Source: Omphalotus guepiniiformis
Lineage: Eukaryota > Basidiomycota > Agaricomycetes > Agaricales > Omphalotaceae
Direction: 5' to 3'
NCBI GenBank assembly: GCA_028554645.1
Contig: JAQOOI010000076.1
Location: 1,916,297-1,980,296, forward strand
DNA length: 64,000 nucleotides
Under the pieces are notes generated by a model. That model did no database searches. It was not told where the DNA came from and was given only the letters and a program-made list of their open reading frames with translations. Positions 22,145-33,600 of the stretch are shown piece after piece. Positions within the stretch are counted from its first letter, which is position 1. Each line of letters starts with the position of its first letter. The translations under genes and the position numbers were made by a program.

Positions 22145-23944
22145 ATGGCCCCCAACACCAACTCTACCTCTTCGGGTTACAATACCCCTGACTCCAGCCT
22201 CGAAGGAGTTTTGCCGATTCATCCTACGGCTGAGCGTCGACCCCACGCCATCGTGGTGCAGTCGGAGAACACGTCCTACACGGATGAGCACATTACTGCC
22301 ACTTACCAGAACCGCGGTGCTGAAGTCACCGTTTCGAACGGCCAGTACATTATCAATCCCACTGTAAAGTCGTTTGAATTTCAGACCAAGCGCGCGGTTG
22401 CCAAGACTGGGTATGTTTTTTTTTTTTTCCGCATTGTCAGATTTTGATCGTGATGTTAATCTATATCGGTCCTTATCTGGATTGTTGATGATCGGTGTCG
22501 GAGGGAATAATGGCACCACTTTGTGTGCTACCATCCTTGCCAATCGTCACAACATCGTCTGGCATACTAAGCAAGGGATTCAACAGCCCAACTACATTGG
22601 CTCTTTGCTTCGTGCATCGACTGTTCGTATTGGACATGATGCCGCCACTGGCAAGGACGTTCACGTTCCTATTTCGGATGTCCTGCCTATGGTGCACCCC
22701 AACGACCTTGTTCTTGGTGGTTGGGATATCTCTGGTCTTCCTATGGACAAGGCTATGGACCGTGCTCATGTCCTCGATTATGACTTGCAGCGCCAAGTCG
22801 CCCCTCACATGGCACTCATCGGGAAGCCTCTTCCTTCCATCTACTACCCCGACTTCATCGCAGCAAACCAGGAGGCTCGCGCCGACAATTTGATCCCAGG
22901 CAACGACAAGCAGGCTCACCTTGAGCACATTCGTGCTGATATCCGTAAATTCAAGGAAGAGCATGAGCTCGACCGCGTTGTCGTCTTCTGGACTGCGAAT
23001 ACCGAGAGGTACAGCGACATCATTACTGGTGTTAATGACACCGCGGATAACCTCCTCGCGTCTATCAAGGCGTCTCACTCCGAGGTTTCCCCTTCCACTT
23101 TGTTCGCCGTCGCTGCCATCCTCGAGGGCGAGCCTTTCGTTAACGGCGCCCCCCAGAACACCTTCGTCCCTGGTGTCATTGAACTCGCCGAACGACACAA
23201 GTCTTTCATTGGTGGTGACGACTTGAAGTCGGGACAAACCAAGCTCAAGTCTGTCCTTGCCGAGTTCCTCGTCAACGCTGGTATCAAGCCCAAGTCCATT
23301 GCGTCTTACAACCATCTCGGTAACAACGATGGCCACAACTTGTCTGCTGAGAGACAGTTTAGGAGCAAGGAGATTAGTAAGAGCAGTGTTGTTGATGATA
23401 TGGTTGATGCCAATAGGCTTCTTTACAAGGCGCCCGAGATTGGTCCTAAAGGTGTCCCTATTGGCAAGGGTGAGCACCCTGACCATATTGTCGTCATCAA
23501 GTATGTCCCTGCTGTTGGTGACTCTAAGCGGGCCATCGACGAGTACTACTCGGAGATTTTCTGCGGTGGACGTAGCACTATCAGTATCTTCAACGAATGC
23601 GAGGTATTTAACTTTTACTATTCGTAGTGGTTCATCCTTGCTGACCAGGGGTTGTGGTTTAGGACTCTTTGCTCGCGACTCCTTTGATTCTCGACTTGAC
23701 CATCCTTACTGAGCTCCTCACCCGTGTCAAATACCGCCAGTCGTCCGGTGAAGCTAAAGAGTTTTCCCCTCTCTACCCCGTCCTGTCCTTGCTGTCCTAC
23801 ATGTTGAAGGCGCCTCTCGTGAAACCAGGCACTGATGTTGTCAACAGTCTCAACAGGCAACGTAACGCGCTCGAGACTTTCTTGAAAGCTTGTATTGGGT
23901 TGGAAGGGAGCAGTGACCTTTTGCTTGAGACTAGGATTTGGTAA
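22145..23944 (+). CDS. INO1: Inositol-3-phosphate synthase, 556 aa
   Basis: Three exons: 22145-22410, 22481-23603 and 23663-23944. The enzyme turns glucose 6-phosphate into 1L-myo-inositol 1-phosphate with NAD, the first step of inositol synthesis, in the cytosol. Visible marks are the Rossmann motif G-V-G-G-N-N-G-T-T at the start of exon 2, [20 protein letters not shown] near residue 385, and the C-terminal end with L-L-E-T-R-I-W. Length is close to the usual 530-560. The frame fits exactly only if intron 1 ends ...ATCTGG before the exon, so its 3' splice site is not AG. The only AG in that intron (TCAG at 22438) leads to a stop. Codon use is strongly biased to C-ending codons, as in highly expressed genes. 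Confidence 0.95.
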
Positions 23945-24354
23945 ACGACTTTGTTTGAGTTTGGTGGTGACGAGTTTATTAGAATCTCGAATTATCTACT
24001 TTCTTATCTTTTGTCAATGCTTTTTTTGAAATACCGAAGTGCTAAAATGGCACACAATTATGTTTTTCCTACATCTATAGCGTTGCTTGAATTGCAATGT
24101 CCTTTGTTACATGAAATTCGAGTGGTAGAATCGTAAGCAGAACCTGGGTCGCTGTGAGGCTCGATTTCGAATCGTGCCTTCTGCGTTAAACTGAATGGTA
24201 AGCTTGGTATATTTAGCCCAGGTTCAGTCCGCTATCGTCACGTCATTAAAGAGCATCGATTCTGAAAATATTTGATTCGACACCAGCGAGCGTTAGCTAA
24301 CCCAACAAGAATATCATTTGGCGCTTTCGACCATCAAGCCATTTTGTACAGCGT
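23945..24354. other. Intergenic between convergent genes
   Basis: This is the shared 3' flank of the inositol synthase (plus) and the acetylesterase (minus). It is AT-rich at 23950-24080. No gene is seen. Confidence 0.4.
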
Positions 24355-26086
24355 TCACCAAACAGTACTATTCAACACCGCCGCAACACCTTCGCCCCAG
24401 TATTTATGAGCAGCACCTGGTAGAGTCAAAAGTCAGCACAATTTCCTCGAACAATACAATAGTGAAGAGAAAGACGTACTTGAAGGGTGTAGGTTATTTC
24501 TACAGAAAGAAAAAAAAAAAGCAAACGAGAAAAATGGGTCAGTAGGCTTATCGCTAAGCAACCCAAAAAATCAATCTCACCCCCAAAACAATCCATCTCC
24601 ACTCCCATACGACGTCGCATCTTGGAATCCATACGCAGTGGGGTCATTAAGGATAGTAGTGAATGCAGCATTTGAATCCCATAAGAACGTCGAGACCTTT
24701 GATTGAGACACAGAGACAAAAACGCGATCAAATTAGTGCAGGTAAGTGGGGAGGATTAGACGTACACCAGTGTGATTAGCTTCAAAGGATTGAACCCGAG
24801 TAGCGAGTTTGCTATTGAAATCGAGGATGACGGATTTTTCAAGTGCTTGGGCGTCGGTTGATTGCGCGAGCATCTGGGCATTTGTGAAATATATCAGGTC
24901 AAGGTGCCGCATTAAAGGTAATTGGGTAGGGTACTAGGAATACTCACCAATGGCGAGCGGTCGACAGGGGGGACGTTGAGGAAGAGGAAGTTTCTTGCTC
25001 CGACGTCACTGCGGGTGAAGAAGGGTTGATTCTAGGGATTATACACGTATCGAGAGGGGGCGTACTACTGCAGCGAGTATGTGAGCTCCAGAATGGTAAA
25101 AATACGGAACATAGAAAGACTTACTAAGCTCTGAACCAGTTCGAAGTAGTTATCCAAGAGGGTATCAGAAAATCTGTCGGTTACCGTTAAACCGACTTAG
25201 ACGCGGATAATCAAGTAGCACATACGCCGAACGATCTCCACTCATATAATAGCTATTCCCAATATCATTAATACCAATCCAAAACGAGAACAACGAATTC
25301 GAGCTTGTCCAAGGTGTCGAAGGCGGTTGATTCGCAACAGTATCCAAAAACTCCGTAACTTGATCACCAAGTGACAGCACTGTGGGTTCGTAGGGCGCGA
25401 CAAGTGAAGCATTGATAGTAGCCCCTCCATAGGCATAGTTGTACGTGAAAACGAGGGAGTTGTTATACGTCGTAGTATCGAAATCGATCCAGTTTTCGCC
25501 TCCGACAGCTGTGTAGCCTGGGTAAGGAGGGTTGCCTAGAGGGTTGCCGACTGCTGGGAGGGTGTCGGTGTCGACGAAGCCTGTTTGAGTGTAGGAGTCT
25601 CCACTGAATTTAACGAGTAAGTCGGTGGGATAGGTTACAGTGGGAAGAGAGAAGGCTTACAAGCTGAACCAGTAGTTTGCGTCAACTGAAGGGGCTGGAG
25701 CTGAGGTTCCTGATGTAGAAGTTGGTGCTGAAGATGTGGAAGGGGTAGATGTGGATGGTAAGCATTGACTGTAGTCTGAATATTCGGATTCACGTTAGAT
25801 ACGGTGACAAGCAGCGGTACATTTGGGTTCGTACATGGGTTTATCGCGCTGCAGGCAGAGCTAAAAACAAACTGATCAGATAGACGAACGATTTTGACAC
25901 GTAATTAACTCACCCAGAGGCACACGTCGTTGCTCCCGTCCATCCAATACCACCACCTTAAAGTAAAAATCCATCAGTTCCGATGCTTCGTGAGCGCAAA
26001 GATAGACGCATACATTGACCCCAGACCGGCGATTGGGCCACAACGACTGAAACCAACCCAAGAAAAACAACCAAAGACGCGTGCAT
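24355..26086 (-). CDS. CBM1 plus CE16-type acetylesterase, secreted, 350 aa
   Basis: Twelve exons can be joined in frame: 26014-26086, 25914-25956, 25835-25860, 25661-25775, 25226-25603, 25125-25173, 25066-25067, 24948-25008, 24766-24873, 24581-24696, 24480-24499 and 24355-24416. A signal peptide is followed by a cellulose-binding CBM1 (W-G-Q-C-G-G-I-G-W-T-G, C-A-S-G, Y-Y-S-Q-C-L), a Ser/Thr/Pro linker and an SGNH esterase. The esterase has catalytic Ser in F-G-D-S-Y, the block G-I-N-D-I-G with Asn, and His in N-L-H-P-S near the end. CE16 enzymes remove acetyl groups from hemicellulose ends; with a CBM1 it would act on plant cell walls outside the cell. The seventh exon appears to be only two bases (TA). 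Confidence 0.9.
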
Positions 26087-28195
26087 GATTAAAAGATTGC
26101 ACTTGCTGCCCCCAGAAAAAGAAACACCCAATGTTTTTATATGTTCTCGCCAGACGAACCGTATGACCAACCGGCGTTTCTTCATGAAACGCAGGGCTGC
26201 ATGCTACACCAAGTTTGCCGACTTTTAACCGCATAATGAGCGTGTTGCTATGACTCTTCTCTGAAGCATGTAGCACGTAGCAAGACTTTCTGGATTAGAG
26301 GGAGATGATCCCCATCCTTTGAGACAGCACAAGCGGACCGCGAAGGGGGGGTTGCAGAATTGCAAAGGACGCTCATATGACTGACCCCGGAACGAGCGTT
26401 TCCTAACAGGAGAAGCTCAGGCCATTGTCTCTTTCCGAGACCATGCCGATGACAGACTCGATATTGATGCAGATGATGGGTTGATATATGCACCGAAACA
26501 GACCCGAATTTTAGCCCCCCCTTGCCTCGCAAGTGGTACGTAGTACCTCGTAGTACCTCGGGTATATCATAGAGCTTCGTTATGACATCTTTGAAGCTTG
26601 GACTAGGAACGACCATTGATCTGCAAGCAAGGTCTAGACTCAACGTCAGATGAATTGAAAGGTTTCACTGGCATTGCGAAGGGGCCTCACCATATTTTAA
26701 CCTTGGAAACACCGTTCGCGGCCCGTTTTGTGCAATGCTCAATGCCTGTTGAAGGAAATAAGGATTTGCAATTAATATAGCCCATAAAAGTGCGCCTCAG
26801 GCCGATTCGTGATAGAGGCGAGATTCATTCGACATCTTCTTGGAGGATTGTGAAATCGAGGAGTAAACGTCAAGAACTTTTGTCAAATTAGCTTGAAGTA
26901 CGAATGTGACCGAAAGACTGAAGATAAGTGTCTTTTGCGGGTAGTCTGGGAGTACAAGTAGAAATTTCGAAACAATCACTACTTAGATAGCGCCTGGACC
27001 AGGATAGCGCTCGAGCGGAGGGAATTGCAGACGCACCACGTGACCAATCTCCTCGGCAAACGCCGATGGAACTATATATACCGGGCAACCTTACTTTTTT
27101 CTCTTCTTCAACAGTCATCTCGTCCAGCATTCATGTTTTCATGAATAGGCTTTGAAACTTTTGTTCTCGATTTCTTTTATGCTGGGCGCGTATATAGATC
27201 AAGCCGGAGCTGGGCATGTCGTCTGGTCGTTATTTTTCTCCACTGCTAAGGTGGCTAATCAGCTCTGGGTACATTTTTTGTTGGATACAATATATTGTGT
27301 TTAGTTCTCAATCGTGTTCCGTATATACGATGTACCATTGTCGAGCTGGTCCTAGCTATGTTCCTTGGTAATGAACAGAATGGGTTTGACAAGTACGTGG
27401 AGTCGACGAAGTCGTCACCGTTTTCCAAACAGATACTATCCTGAAAAGATTCTCTCCTGCTCCCCACATACCGTCCATCTAGTGCCGAGTTCAAAAGATA
27501 CGTGAATATATAGTGCCCCAAGCTTGATGGTCACTGCGTAATATCCGCGAGTATTGCTCCTGGCGACTCCGAGTCGATAGGCTGACGGAGGCGTACTACC
27601 CTTCCGAGTCTACCTCAAGAGCTCTCAAGAGACGGAGGCATGTTCGTCATCTTCAGTTCGTTACGCTGAGCAGGACTGGCCTGATAACCTGAGGGACCTG
27701 AAAACATAGCTAGTAAAGTGTTTTCTTTTTGACGAACATTGACAAACGCTAATATTCGTCGTACCTCTCCAAACGGTACAAGCAACAATTGAACATTCGC
27801 AAGGCTTCTTCGTACACATATTTCGAACTCTATGAATAAGTACGCGTGAACATGAACAAAGTATGTAACTATGTATAAGGACACATTAAAGTTGCGATGG
27901 GTATCTTAGGGAGGAAGTGATGGTATCAAATACATACAGTACATACATAACTGCTTGGATCTGAAAAAGTCGTGATTGAGTAAATGAATCTTCGTGAATC
28001 AGTGAATAAGACCAAAAGTGAATTGCGTTCAAAAAAGAAAAGAACCGCCCATGCGAACAAAACACCGTAGCCGCGGCCTCTCGAAAGCACACCAGCACTT
28101 CTCTCTCTTCAGGCCTCAAGGCCGCAAACGCGTTTTCCGCTCACAACGCATCACCCTTCAAGTTCACCATAAACCCAGCAGCTTCCTTCCCTTCC
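26087..28195. other. 2.1 kb without a supported gene
   Basis: This is the promoter side of the acetylesterase, then a stretch with no coherent coding frame. A strong TATA box at 27073 (plus) has only very short frames downstream (for example ATG at 27179, 41 codons), so it may be a promoter relic or serve a non-coding transcript. Confidence 0.4.
27073..27080 (+). promoter_or_regulatory. Orphan TATA box
   Basis: TATATATA is followed by a pyrimidine-rich stretch (27090-27115), which looks like a fungal core promoter, but no gene follows on the plus strand. Confidence 0.25.
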
Positions 28196-30415
28196 TCAAC
28201 CACAAATATTCGGAAACTCTCGATTCGTAGGATTCTGCGGAATCCATCCATTCGCCAACCCAGCCTGATAACTCCACTCATCCGCATTCTCAGCTTTCCA
28301 AGTCCACTGAATCCATCCACTAGCAGAATTCTCATACGTTATCGTTTGAGCTTCCCAGTATTGTCTTAGGAACGTTTTGTAACTCGTGCTGAAGGTGGAT
28401 GCGGAACCAGTGAGGCCGTTACAGCTGGATACACGTGTTGAACCTGCGAATGAACCCTGGATTCATGATTCATTCATGATGATGCGGTGTGTGTGTGTGT
28501 GGTGGTGGTGGTGGTGGTGGGGAAGGAATGAGGCGTAGATAGGAGTTTTGGTTGAATTAGAGTTTTTGAGATTGAGATCACGCGAAAATGACCACGTTTT
28601 GGATTCATACCGGATTCATATTAGTTACTCTTTCGCCATACGTGACACGTTAAAAGAATGACTTACGTCGTACCGAGCTCCGATTCCTCGTCCGTTGAGG
28701 TACTTTGCACAATCCGTTTGTGCAGGTGTCCATTCACCTACGATCAACCATAGATCGTTGAATGCAGAGAGCGTAGACGCCATGTTACACGCCGCGGAGA
28801 TATGTTGTGCGTTGGATCGAGATACTTCCTGTAGATAAGAATGGAACGAATCAGTCACTGAGGTTCAAAAATAGGTTGCGTGCGCAGTGATGCATGATGT
28901 TTTCATGATGTTTTTTGAGATGTAAAAATGAACGATATCATCTAACGGGCAACCAGGAGAAGATGGGAAAGGAGATATCGGGAGATACTTCATCTTGCGA
29001 GAACATCTGATAGATGTGAGTGTCCAGTGCTACACCTTGGAAGTCGGGAGCCGTCATAAAACCATTCCAATAGCTCAATGGCTGGAAGGCATCGTGGATG
29101 AGTACAACGAGGTTACTCTCTTGCGAACTGCCGAACGGGAATCTAGTAGAGGAATTGAACGTAGGATTCAGGAAGGAGGAGGTCATTCAGAAATAGATAT
29201 ATACATACCGAATGTTACCGTAGCTGTCAAACCAGTACTAGTAGGAAGAAGTAAACTGATTAGGAAATCACCGAAAACGCGTGTTAGGTCTGAACTTGGA
29301 CACTGACTTGTTTTACGACATCCAGGACATCGTCTCCGTCAAATCCAGCTGGTCTACATACTGCAGAGTTAAAAAGACAGGCAGGTTAACTTCAGACACT
29401 GAAATAACTCAACTCGTTCAAGGGCGCAATGATGGGCACGACGTTCTGACTAGTGCTAAACATGCTGGCAAGAGTCTTGATAATAGCATCAGTGCGAGCA
29501 ACGTTTGTTGCGTTCGAATGCCAGCCCCTAAGTTGAGCGCTAATTAGTCGACCCGAATAAAGACCGTTAGATCGGGTAAGAGAGACTGACGGGAATGAAA
29601 TCCGATGACCTGAATTATCAAATCTAAGAGGGAAAACATTTCATCTGTAAGCGAGGGTGATAGTGGAGACAAAGTCATCAGGATGCGAACCCATTTTGGC
29701 TTCCGGGGGCACCTGAGAACGACAGATTCAGTAAAGAATGTACAAAAAGAAATAAAACACCACCCAAAGTACTCACCGTGAAGGTCGACAATCAGTTTGA
29801 GACCATGGTTGCCTGCCCATGTCACCGCTCTCTGCAAGTACGGTAATTGTCCTTGTATGTAGGGTTCTCCGGGACCAACTTCGAATGCCCAGTAACCGAT
29901 TGGGAGGCGAACGTGATTGAGTCTACCAGTGCACATCAGATTGTTTAGAATCCATCCATCCATTGTGACTGCGACGCCACATTAAGTACGCTAATCGCAC
30001 GCACCCTGCTGCGGCTATCGCGGCGAAATCGGACTCCGTGATCCAAGTATTCCAGTGGTTCTGTAGCACACTGAGAGCCGTGTTGTGGTTTTGAAACTGA
30101 GCAAATGTCCATTCATCCACAATGTTGGGGTTCCCTGTGAGTATTGTTAGAGAGTCACAGGCGATTCTCTGTTGGGTACTTACCTGTATTATCAAATATT
30201 GAAGGAGTGATCCAAGGCTACATTGACCGCCGTGAGCGAGCAAGAGAGTGGTAACAGGCCAACGCTCGTACCTCAAGGACTAGCCATCCTCCAAGGTTTA
30301 CACCTCTGACCTTGGTAGTAGCATACGAGAATCCAGGAGATATAGGATTATCCGCTTTGACCAGGGATGCAGCACAGAGTGCAGACACGATGATACGAAG
30401 TAGAGAACGGGCCAT
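28196..30415 (-). CDS. GH5 glucan 1,3-beta-glucosidase (exo-beta-1,3-glucanase), 424 aa
   Basis: Twelve exons join exactly in frame: 30272-30415, 30184-30217, 30005-30134, 29777-29922, 29691-29712, 29591-29623, 29414-29527, 29308-29353, 29209-29237, 28989-29142, 28667-28828 and 28196-28456. A signal peptide is followed by R-G-V-N-L-G-G-W-L-V-L-E, the start of the GH5 barrel. N-H-V-R-L-P-I-G-Y-W follows. The acid/base Glu is in A-P-L-N-E-P-A-G-F and the nucleophile Glu in V-G-E-W-T-P-A. G-W-I-Q-W-T-W-K lies near the end. The enzyme cleaves beta-1,3-glucan from chain ends and serves wall remodelling or glucan use outside the cell. A TATA box lies about 40 bases upstream of the ATG. Confidence 0.94.
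28486..28520. repeat. GT then GGT microsatellite in the last intron
   Basis: About seven GT units run into about seven GGT units inside the last intron of the GH5 gene. Confidence 0.85.
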
Positions 30416-30450
30416 GGTGGACACAGAAATAATCGAAGGAGGCAACGCCT

Positions 30451-30459
30451 TTATATATA
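30451..30459 (-). promoter_or_regulatory. TATA box of the GH5 gene
   Basis: TATATATAA on the minus strand lies about 36 bases before the ATG at 30415, so the leader must be very short. Confidence 0.5.
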
Positions 30460-32076
30460 CCGCAACCTCGGTTCAAGCAGAAAGCCCCATCACCTAAAAT
30501 CCCAAAAAATTAATACTGATCGATCGTAACGCCAATACCGGCCCATTTCGCATGCCGCCTCTTCCCCTTCTTTCACCATTTAATTTATTTCGCGCATTGC
30601 GAAATTACGGCTGTTTTGGAGTGCACCAATACGCGATAATTCGACACCAAATTCGGGGTTGTCGGTGAGCGTAACATTCTCGATGTATTTTTCTCGTTCG
30701 TTTATGCTTTACATATAACGCGTATCTGTTGGGTTTCAAAACGCGAATGCGAGCTGGAGAAGGTGGAAGAGAAGATTGACGATCCTAACGGGGGTTAGCG
30801 GTAATTCGGCATGGTATGCTGCCGAGCGGAGGTAATTCGGTCACGAGCACCCAAGCAACAGTCACGTACTATTCTCCATCTTCACCGGATCCAATTCGTC
30901 TGCGGTTCAGGTGTTTTGCAACTTACACACTTACTTACTCTCACAATTACATAGCCCGGATCTTAGAGGCTTGTTAAAACATTCAGGCTCTCAATTGTTG
31001 ACTTCTTGATCCATTTCTGGGCGGAAAGTGCGGTTGTAGAACCGATGTTCTGAGCGGTGGCACCTACGTTCGACGGACATCTTGTCTTCCTCCGCCCAGC
31101 TGACCATATATAACTGGGAAATCTTTCAATATTCCCCTGATTTCCATAGGGCGATGGGAGGTAAACTCGTCTCTAATACAATACTAAATCCGACTGAGAC
31201 GAACATTACACTCTCGAACAGACCTTTTCTCACAAAAATAACTCTACGAACGCACCTTTCTTGTACAATCTTTTGTTCATCACGAAACCAGCTGACCAGA
31301 ACGCTTATGGTCAGGAACGGAGGGGAATCATTCTGCCCAGGACTGGCGGTAGCTGATTTCTGGAGATATGGGTAAAACGGAAGAAGCGTCGAGGATACGG
31401 TATGATAGCTGGCAATAGCCTGAGGTTGCTTCTTCCAGGAACGCGTTTTGCGCATGTCCTTTTCAGGGGGGAACTTACTTGCGGCACTTAATCTGAATTC
31501 ATCCGCTGGCTTCCCACTGCCTGCAGGTTAATACTTGGGTTCCAACAGGTGGTCCATATGGTCAGCTTGAAGTGATGAAGTTGGCGTAAAAGTCTTTACG
31601 ACAACTTATGTATTAAGGTATGTCGACTAGATGTAATCCATTTTCTGTGAATGAATTTGATAACATTAATGGGCTATATATATGTACAAGGTCTCTATTT
31701 ATTCAGTGAGGAGATCCCTAGCAACGGGTTCAATGGGGATGAGGACACGACGAGTGGAAGAATAGTACTTGTAAGGCAAGTCATCACTTACAGCCTCCAC
31801 AACAACGTGTCCTTTGAAATTCCACTAACGCGTTCAACGAGAAACTCCTGTATACTAGTTTTTCGAGAACATTAACACCCAAGAAGGACGAAGATGGCCA
31901 GACACTCCAATCTTGAGTATACCCACACTTTACATTCAACATCGTAAAACACCTTCCGCCGGCTTCTCTCTTCATGCCACCGTCCATGACATATGTACGA
32001 TCGCATACGATCGCTCTTGATCGTTGCATCTAGCTTTTTAAACAGAAATCGCCGGACAGGGCTGTTACAGGCTGTT
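30460..32076. other. 1.6 kb without a supported gene
   Basis: Upstream of the GH5 gene. Open frames at 31082-31375 (plus) and 31126-31455 (minus) overlap each other and show no protein or splice features. Confidence 0.4.
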
Positions 32077-32222
32077 ACCTATGTGGGATGTTGCCAAGAT
32101 ACGCCACATAGTGACGATGAGGCGAATATACCTTTCGGACGAATTGAAGAACCAAGATACATACTGTCGAGCATCGACATTTATCGGGGCATTGGAAATA
32201 CATACAACTTCTGTAAAAATGT
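32077..32222. repeat. Duplicated 3' flank block, copy A
   Basis: It aligns with 33421-33546. Shared strings include TTGCCAAGATACGCCA against TTGCCAATATACGCCA, and CGACATTTAT with GG-ACATT-like continuation through ACTTCTGTAAAA. It sits just past the end of the GFA-like gene. Confidence 0.65.
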
Positions 32223-32233
32223 ACACAAACTTA

Positions 32234-33046
32234 CTATGTAAAGCATTTTTCACCTCTGTACCAAAGTTTCCACTCGTTTTCAGTCTTCTTCTCAGCATCA
32301 TTGAAGCTCTCTACCAGCTCTTGCGGACTATCTTCAATCAATTTACTTCTCTTATCAATTCTGCTCCACTTAGGGAGTCCATCTGGCATGTCCACGACAC
32401 GTTCACTATAGAATATGTGGCACCTGCGTAGCAGAGTAGCAGAATAGCCAGCAAGTTCGTAAAACAATTACTGCTCGGACGCTGGATTCGGCTAGAACAC
32501 TTACTTTGGCTTGAAGAGCACCTTATCCTCCTCGCTCCAGAATAGAATCAAAGACGGGAAAAGTAGAATCATGTTTCTACCTTCGTCCATGATTGGTGTG
32601 TGGCAGTGCGCGCAGCGCACTTTACAAGGGAGTACATGTTCCGTGGTGTATGAATCTGAGTTGTAGAACTCGAGATCTTCAGTGCCTTTTACGAAGTTGA
32701 TGTCTTCTTTATGAAATATCGCTCCCCATTGGAAGGGCGCGCCTTCAAGGAAATGTTATCAGATAACCAGATAAAGATTGTTAGATGCGTATACATAATG
32801 CAGATCGCAAACAAACAACTCACCATGCTGTACTTGACATGGATTACAATGACAAAATTTCGAATCAAGAGGCTCTTTCCGATTGAGATGATAAATCACT
32901 CTGCGACAATGACAAAAACCTTGGTAGTGGACCTGAAATCTCTCATGCTTCGCGTGAATCCGGTATGGTGCTTGGTTCTTCCATGGTTCCGAGTCAGCTT
33001 CGGGACCAGGATTATCGCGTTCAGCTCGTCGACGTTTGCGACCCAT
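32234..33046 (-). CDS. GFA / CENP-V-like zinc protein, 216 aa
   Basis: Exons 32824-33046, 32505-32742 and 32234-32423 join in frame. The GFA (glutathione-dependent formaldehyde-activating enzyme-like) fold binds two zinc ions through Cys clusters. Visible here are C-H-C (in G-F-C-H-C-R-R), C-H-C-x2-C (in K-F-C-H-C-N-P-C-Q-V-Q-H-G) and C-A-H-C (in V-R-C-A-H-C-H-T-P-I-M-D-E-G-R). The conserved N-S-D-S-Y lies between. The last exon has F-Y-S-E-R-V-V-D, D-G-L-P-K-W and a Lys/Glu-rich tail. The N-terminus is basic (G-R-K-R-R-R). If intron 2 is not spliced, the protein stops one codon after F-K-P-K. Family members are often of unproven activity. Confidence 0.8.
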
Positions 33047-33197
33047 GGTGTCGTCGTGGTGGGAAAGCTATTGTGCAAGTAACACGTTGATTATGAAGTC
33101 ATGGGTGCAAGGTTTTATATATTATAGGGTGTCCCCGAAGTCTCGTCATCGTCTTCTCGTTTTGGATGTCATAGATTCGTGCATGAAGCCGAGGGGT

Positions 33198-33216
33198 GAT
33201 ATAGATATAGATATAG
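33198..33216. repeat. GATATA microsatellite
   Basis: Three GATATA units lie in tandem upstream of the GFA-like gene. Confidence 0.8.
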
Positions 33217-33420
33217 TTGGGCTCTGCGCGTGCAGCGATTCCGGGCCGGTCCCCAGGGCCTGCCATTCCCAAGGCAAGTCATTAATGCATTACTTACAGC
33301 TTGATCAAGTCGCCGGAGTGAGCTGCTGCCTCTGTAGCGCCGTTCTGCCATGTAAACGAGGTCGCTTGTGACAGGATCGTTATTGAATGAATTGTACAAC
33401 GGTAATACAAGCTTGATGCT

Positions 33421-33546
33421 CAGTGTTGTGTTGATGTTGCCAATATACGCCAGGATGAGTCGAGAATGCCTTTCGCATGAAACAAAGATACAGTTGACTA
33501 CCGACATTTATTGGGACATTAGAAATACAAATGACTTCTGTAAAAT
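33421..33546. repeat. Duplicated 3' flank block, copy B
   Basis: This is the diverged copy of 32077-32222. It lies 3' of the tyrosinase-C-like gene instead of a GFA gene. Confidence 0.65.
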
Positions 33547-33600
33547 GGGTCAGCCTAAGTCATATGGATAAAATTACACTGTGAAGTATGCATTGACCAA

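Noticed and set aside
22473..23486. 337-codon open frame antisense to the inositol synthase
   Set aside because: It is a shadow of the strong codon bias of the sense gene; its sequence has no coherent motifs.
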